From contig NZ_VFMQ01000001.1 in NCBI RefSeq assembly GCF_006715175.1, positions 3,162,001 through 3,226,000 of the forward strand: a DNA stretch of 64,000 nt, given 5' to 3'. Below, piece after piece: positions 60,289-64,000 of this stretch. The position numbers were made by a program, and so were the translations under genes. The notes under the pieces were generated by a model. That model was not told the origin of the DNA. It saw only the letters and a list, made by a program, of their open reading frames with translations, and made no database searches. The DNA comes from Curtobacterium citreum. Its GTDB lineage: Bacteria; Actinomycetota; Actinomycetes; Actinomycetales; Microbacteriaceae. The stretch's first letter is position 1. Each line of letters starts with the position of its first letter.

Positions 60289-60312
60289 CGAGGGTGCCGG
60301 GCACCGGGCGCA

Positions 60313-60335
60313 GGGCCCCGCGGACGCGCGGGCCC
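60313..60335. terminator. Bidirectional hairpin
   Basis: GGGCCCCGCG (60313-60322) pairs with CGCGGGCCC (60327-60335) with a one-base bulge. It lies between the small peptide gene and the end of the convergent response regulator gene. Confidence 0.5.
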
Positions 60336-60348
60336 CGTCCGCTCCGCG

Positions 60349-61014
60349 TCAGGCCGGGGTGCCGAGCCGGTAGCCCTTGCCCCGCACGGTCGCGATGAGG
60401 TCCCGCTCGGTCTTCTTCCGGAGGTAGTGCACGTACGTGTCGACCGTCCCGAGCTGCTCGCCGTGCTCGAACACCGCGGACAGCAGCTGCTCGCGCGAGA
60501 ACACCCGGTCCGGCTCCGCGGCGAGCACCGCGAGCAGGTCGGACTCCCGGTCGGTCAGGGCCACCCGGCCGCTGTAGGGCGAGTGCACGGTGTGGTCGTC
60601 CGGCCGGAACGACCAGCCGCCGATCTCGAACGCGGGCCCGAGGTCCACCGGCGCGCGGGTGAGCGCCCGGAGCCGTGCGTTCAGCTCGTCGAAGTCGAAC
60701 GGCTTCACCAGGTAGTCGTTCGCGCCGGCGTCGAGCCCGGACACCCGGTCGTGCACCTCGCCGAGCGCGGTGAGCACGAGCGCCGGGGTGGCGCCCCGGA
60801 AGCGCCGGAGCTCCCGGACCACGTCCAGGCCGTCGCCGTCCGGCAGGCGACGGTCGACCACGAGCACGTCGAACAGCCGGTGCAGCGCGGCCTCGAGCGC
60901 GTCCACCCGCGTGGTGACGAGTTCGACCTCCCACGACGCCGACAGCACGTCCCGCACGATCGGCCCGAGGCGCGGGTCGTCCTCGACGAGCAGGACCCGT
61001 CCGCCGCCGCTCAT
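60349..61014 (-). CDS. OmpR/PhoB family response regulator
   Basis: A 221-residue regulator: receiver with EDD at 10-12, phospho-acceptor Asp in VLVVDRRLPDGD and Lys in YLVKPFDFDEL, then a winged-helix domain (LTDRESDLLAVLAAEPDRVF, VDTYVHYLRKKTE). ATG 61014 overlaps the kinase stop (ATGA). Last gene of PAP2 - kinase - regulator. Confidence 0.85.
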   Translation of the reverse strand: MSGGGRVLLVEDDPRLGPIVRDVLSASWEVELVTTRVDALEAALHRLFDVLVVDRRLPDGDGLDVVRELRRFRGATPALVLTALGEVHDRVSGLDAGANDYLVKPFDFDELNARLRALTRAPVDLGPAFEIGGWSFRPDDHTVHSPYSGRVALTDRESDLLAVLAAEPDRVFSREQLLSAVFEHGEQLGTVDTYVHYLRKKTERDLIATVRGKGYRLGTPA

Positions 61015-62051
61015 CCGCGCCGCCGCCGTCCAGTCACACCGGCGAGCGGCAGGGTCAGCGCGAACACGGTGCCGGACGGACCCGTGCGCTCCACCCGCAC
61101 GTCGCCGCCCGCGCGGACGGCGACGTCCTTCACCAGCGCGAGTCCGATGCCGTTGCTCGTCCGGGTCGGCCCGCCGGTGGCCGGGGCGTCGCCGTGGGCG
61201 AACCGGTCGAACACCCGCCGCGGCGCGATCCCGGTGATGCCCTGCCCCTCGTCGCGGACCCGGATCACCACGCGGTCGCCGACGACCTCGTTCTCCACCC
61301 ACACCGCGCCGCCCGTCGGACTGTGCCCGACCGCGTTGTCGACGAGCGCGACGAGGCACCGCCGGAGCTGCGTGGGCGTGACGGCCAGGACGCCCTCGCC
61401 CGGGGTGACCACGAGGTGCACCTGCCGGTCGCGGGCCAGGACCGCCATGTCGTTCGCCGCCGCCGCGAGACCGGCGTCGAGTTCCGCCACGGCGGCTTCG
61501 TCGGTCCGGCCGGCCGCGGTGGCGAGCAAGTCCTCGACGACCTCGGCGAGGGCGCGGGTGTCCGTGCGGAGCTCGTCCGCGACCGTGCGCTCGGAGCTCG
61601 CGGCGGGGAGCATCGCCTGGAGCTGCTGCACCCGGGCGCTCAGCACCGTCAGCGGCGTCCGCAGCTCGTGGCTCGCGTCCGCCACGAACGTCCGCTGCAG
61701 CCGGTACGCCTCGGCGAGCGGCCGGACCGCACGTGCGGCGATGAGCCAGGTCGCCACACCCGCGAGCACGACGGCCGCACCGCCGACGACCAGGACCGCG
61801 ATGAGCAGGTCGACGGTGTCCAGGTAGACGTGGACATCCTCGGCCCCGTGCCGCTCGAGCTGCTGCGCGGGGGTGAGCTGCCACGCCACGTAGGCCACGA
61901 CGAGCGCGACGACGGACACCACGAGCGCCGCGGAGACGACCGCGACCCGCAGGCCGATGCGCACGGCGGACCGTCGGTACTCGCGGCGGTCGGGGTCCTG
62001 GTCGGAGCCGAGGCCGACCGCCGTGCCGATCCGGGTCAGCCAGGGCTTCAC
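61011..62051 (-). CDS. Sensor histidine kinase
   Basis: A 346-residue kinase: two membrane helices (VAVVSAALVVSVVALVVAYV near residue 35 and LLIAVLVVGGAAVVLAGVAT near 80) bracket only about 30 extracytoplasmic residues. H-box ASHELRTPLTVL follows directly, then N-box LVDNAVGHS and G-box VRDEGQGI with NGIGLALVKDVA. Short sensor loop suggests it senses the membrane or a partner. GTG 62051 overlaps the PAP2 stop (GTGA). Confidence 0.85.
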   Translation of the reverse strand: MKPWLTRIGTAVGLGSDQDPDRREYRRSAVRIGLRVAVVSAALVVSVVALVVAYVAWQLTPAQQLERHGAEDVHVYLDTVDLLIAVLVVGGAAVVLAGVATWLIAARAVRPLAEAYRLQRTFVADASHELRTPLTVLSARVQQLQAMLPAASSERTVADELRTDTRALAEVVEDLLATAAGRTDEAAVAELDAGLAAAANDMAVLARDRQVHLVVTPGEGVLAVTPTQLRRCLVALVDNAVGHSPTGGAVWVENEVVGDRVVIRVRDEGQGITGIAPRRVFDRFAHGDAPATGGPTRTSNGIGLALVKDVAVRAGGDVRVERTGPSGTVFALTLPLAGVTGRRRRG

Positions 62052-62809
62052 GAAGCGTCCTCCTCGTCCGCGCGGTGGCGCCCAGTCTGCTCCCCCACGA
62101 CCGCCGCGCGCTCGTCCGGCGTCCGGAAGCGCTCGACGCGGGCTGCTCCGCGCTGCACCACCCGCGTCAGCACCAGGTCGACCCAGACGATCCGGGCGAC
62201 CGGCGCCACCGCGAGCGCCCACACCACCGACGCGACGACGTCCGTCGGCCAGTGCACCCCGTCCACGGCGAGCGCCGTCGCCACGACCAGCACGACGACC
62301 CCGCCGAGCACCGCGAGCACCCGGCGGCGGGGACCTGCCGGCACGAGCATCAGTCCGGCGAGCACGAGCGCCACCACGAAGACGGTGTGCCCGCTCGGGA
62401 ACGACGCGTCGGGCTGCACGGGGACGAACGGGTGCGGCAGCACGGACCCGTCGGGTCGCGGCCGCCCGACGACCACCTTGAGCAGGTCGGACGGGATCCA
62501 CGTCAGCGCGACGACGCCGGCGAACGCCGCCGCCGTCACCAGGCGGCGGGTCCGAGCCCACACGAGCCCGGTCAGGACCATGGTCAGGAGCACCGCCGGC
62601 ACCGGCTCGAACACGGTGTACACCGCGGAGCCGACGGCGCCGAGGACCCCGACGTGCAGGCTGTTGAGCGCTCGGGCGAGGCCGGCGTCCACCGGGTGCG
62701 CACGGAGGACGAAGCCGACGACCACGAGGAGCACGACGCCGACCACCGCCCGCTCGACGGCGCGACGCCGGGTCGGACGGGCTGGGGACACGGGCAGTGG
62801 GGTGGTCAC
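62048..62809 (-). CDS. PAP2 superfamily phosphatase upstream of a two-component system
   Basis: A 253-residue polytopic phosphatase with VVVGRPRPDG, FPSGHTVFV and GVHWPTDVVAS, the three PAP2 motifs. GTG 62809 is chosen; TTG 62836 would add 9 residues. It leads PAP2 - kinase - regulator, all in 4-base overlaps, so lipid phosphatase and signalling are made together. A second PAP2 gene is only 4 kb away. Confidence 0.8.
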   Translation of the reverse strand: MTTPLPVSPARPTRRRAVERAVVGVVLLVVVGFVLRAHPVDAGLARALNSLHVGVLGAVGSAVYTVFEPVPAVLLTMVLTGLVWARTRRLVTAAAFAGVVALTWIPSDLLKVVVGRPRPDGSVLPHPFVPVQPDASFPSGHTVFVVALVLAGLMLVPAGPRRRVLAVLGGVVVLVVATALAVDGVHWPTDVVASVVWALAVAPVARIVWVDLVLTRVVQRGAARVERFRTPDERAAVVGEQTGRHRADEEDAS

Positions 62810-62889
62810 CCGGACATCCGACGGCAGGTTCCCCAAGAAACGTCGAAGAAGCGTGACGATCCGGGCGTTCGACTCGTCCCAGCAGTGTC

Positions 62890-63105
62890 ATGAGTGCGAT
62901 CAGGACCTCACGCGACTCCCGGACCGACCGGACCGACCGGACCACGGGACCGTGCCAGAGCACCTTCGACCGCTGGCGGTGTCAGCGTGAGGCCGGTCAC
63001 GACGGCCTGCACTGCGCGGGCGACGGTGGCGACACCGCGACGTGGAGCGACGCCCTGTCGGGCCGCGACCTGCGGGCCCTCCGGGGCGCGCGTCAGGGCC
63101 GGTAG
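62890..63105 (+). CDS. Small Cys/His protein, possible zinc binder
   Basis: A 71-residue protein with C-x-S-T-F-D-R-W-R-C followed by GHDGLHCAGDG: three cysteines and two histidines spaced as in small actinobacterial zinc-ribbon-like hypothetical proteins. A C-terminal part reads WSDALSGRDLR. ATG 62890. Its last 13 bases overlap the next, convergent gene. Moderate confidence that it is real. Confidence 0.5.
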   Translation: MSAIRTSRDSRTDRTDRTTGPCQSTFDRWRCQREAGHDGLHCAGDGGDTATWSDALSGRDLRALRGARQGR

Positions 63106-63248
63106 TCGCGCCGCCGCTGGTGGTCGCTCTCGTTGGCCGCGAGCCAGCTCGCCGCGTTCGGCGGCACACCCGGTCCCGCCCCGTTGGTCGCGTCCACGCC
63201 GCGCGCGACCACACCCAACACCCCGACCAGCCAGTTGATGAAGCGCAT
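63093..63248 (-). CDS. 51-residue protein, function unknown
   Basis: Begins MRFINWLVGVLGVVARGVDA (amphipathic or membrane helix) and continues as a polar tail ending in HQRRRDYRP. AAGGGGGT precedes the ATG on the minus strand, a strong ribosome site. Unrecognised family; could be a small membrane-associated peptide. Confidence 0.5.
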   Translation of the reverse strand: MRFINWLVGVLGVVARGVDATNGAGPGVPPNAASWLAANESDHQRRRDYRP

Positions 63249-63314
63249 CGCGACCCCCTTGCACCGACCGTACCGGCCATCTGCACCCACCGCACGCGTC
63301 GGCCGGCGGTGATC

Positions 63315-63342
63315 CGTGCCTCCCAGGCGGCCTGGAGGCGCG
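63315..63342. repeat. Inside-out variant of the palindrome family
   Basis: CCGTGCCTCCCAGGC then CCTGGAGGCGCGG: the same arm words as the family but in reversed order, between divergent genes rather than at gene ends. May be unrelated in function. Confidence 0.45.
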
Positions 63343-63421
63343 GTGCGCGCCCGACGCGCACGTCACGCAGGCGGGCTGGTCGCGTCAGCCGACCTGCCGC
63401 GCGCTGCCCTACGCTGCTCGC

Positions 63422-64000
63422 ATGGGGGAACGGATGGCACGACGCGCGGGACAGCGGAACGGGGTGCTGCGGTTCCTCCGGGACATGGTGGTGATCCTGC
63501 TCGCAGCCCTGCTCGCGTCGTTCCTCGTCAAGACCTTCGTCATCCGCAGCTTCTCGATCCCCTCCGGTTCGATGACGAACACCCTGCAGGTGGGCGACCA
63601 CGTCGTCGTGAACGAACTCGCCGGCCTGCACCGGGGCGACGTCGTCGTCTTCCGGGACGCCGACGGGTGGCTCGACGTCCCGGGTTCCCCCGAACAGGTC
63701 GCCGCGCGGACGCCGACGCTCCTCGGCCGGACGCTCAGCACGGTCGGCTTCGGGCCGGACACCGACGGCCACCTGATCAAGCGGCTCATCGGACTGCCGG
63801 GCGACCACGTCGAGTGCTGCGACGCGCAGGGGCGGATGTCGGTGAACGGCGTCCCGCTCGTCGAGCCGTACGTCCTCGCACCCGAGGGCGACCCCGCGTC
63901 GGGTGTCCCGTTCGACGTCACGGTTCCCGCCGGACGGCTGTGGGTGATGGGCGACAACCGGTACGGCTCGGCCGACTCGCGCTTCCACCAGGACCTGCCC
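63422..64000 (+). CDS. lepB: Signal peptidase I (3' partial)
   Basis: The first 193 residues are in the window; the gene runs off the end. One N-terminal membrane helix (MVVILLAALLASFLVKTFVI), catalytic Ser in SIPSGSMTNTLQ, catalytic Lys in HLIKRLIGLPGD and the MGDNR box near the end. Cleaves Sec and Tat signal peptides at the outer membrane face. TACGCT (63410-63415) ends six bases before ATG 63422, suggesting a leaderless mRNA. Confidence 0.9.
   Translation, partial: MGERMARRAGQRNGVLRFLRDMVVILLAALLASFLVKTFVIRSFSIPSGSMTNTLQVGDHVVVNELAGLHRGDVVVFRDADGWLDVPGSPEQVAARTPTLLGRTLSTVGFGPDTDGHLIKRLIGLPGDHVECCDAQGRMSVNGVPLVEPYVLAPEGDPASGVPFDVTVPAGRLWVMGDNRYGSADSRFHQDLP

Overview
The window is very GC-rich (around 70% by eye) and packed with short-spaced or overlapping genes. 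It looks like the chromosome of a high-GC actinobacterium. The gene complement (a fused OleBC olefin gene, DUF6584, DUF6457, VapBC45-like and Arr genes, many leaderless starts) fits Microbacteriaceae, most likely a Curtobacterium-like, plant- or soil-associated strain; that placement is inference. I see no rRNA, tRNA, CRISPR array, phage module or transposase. No gene-free gap exceeds about 300 bp, and most gaps hold hairpins, promoters or operators.

Layout. 1-1.5 kb: 3' part of an Asp23-type envelope protein with a repeat-rich tail, plus a membrane partner. 1.7-6.4 kb: a head-to-head olefin operon, oleA-oleBC-oleD, every junction a GTGA overlap. 6.5-8.2 kb: RimK-type glutamate ligase with a C-terminal TrkA-C-like domain, divergent from a RimB-type retropepsin. 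8.5-11.6 kb: a DUF1023 alpha/beta hydrolase followed by two tandem near-identical lipoproteins. 11.7-24.7 kb: peroxiredoxin, TetR/MFS pair, a NarL-type two-component system with an ABC exporter, YeiH, LppP-like lipoprotein, DUF3892, a second ABC exporter, DUF4383. 24.9-28.9 kb: a second ketoacyl synthase III - MBL hydrolase - SDR operon and a GT4 glycosyltransferase.

28.9-32.3 kb: a sugar or polyol catabolic operon (MFS, sugar isomerase, Gfo/Idh/MocA dehydrogenase with a probable CTG start). 32.5-40.5 kb: rifamycin ADP-ribosyltransferase, VapBC45-like toxin-antitoxin, monooxygenase, amidohydrolase, GH10 glycosidase, GT39, GNAT, isochorismatase. 40.6-47.8 kb: an ABC sugar importer, a phosphatase, a 2H phosphoesterase and two LacI regulators linked by shared GGGAACGTTCCC operators. 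48.4-53.9 kb: molybdenum cofactor genes and an FdhF/YdeP-type oxidoreductase. 54-60 kb: TetR and its divergent target, a GNAT whose 3' end lies in a 62-bp triplication, a DHA2 exporter, and a PAP2-DedA-DUF2127 operon. 60.2-64 kb: a PAP2-histidine kinase-response regulator operon, small proteins and the start of signal peptidase I.

Two signals cut across the window. First, a dispersed family of long palindromes with arms like GGACGGGAGGCACGG sits just after gene ends; a degenerate copy encodes the OleB-OleC linker. Second, about twenty genes have a TANNNT-like -10 box ending six (sometimes seven) bases before the start codon, which predicts widespread leaderless transcription and was used here to choose starts. 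Every family call comes from reading translated motifs; no database search was possible.
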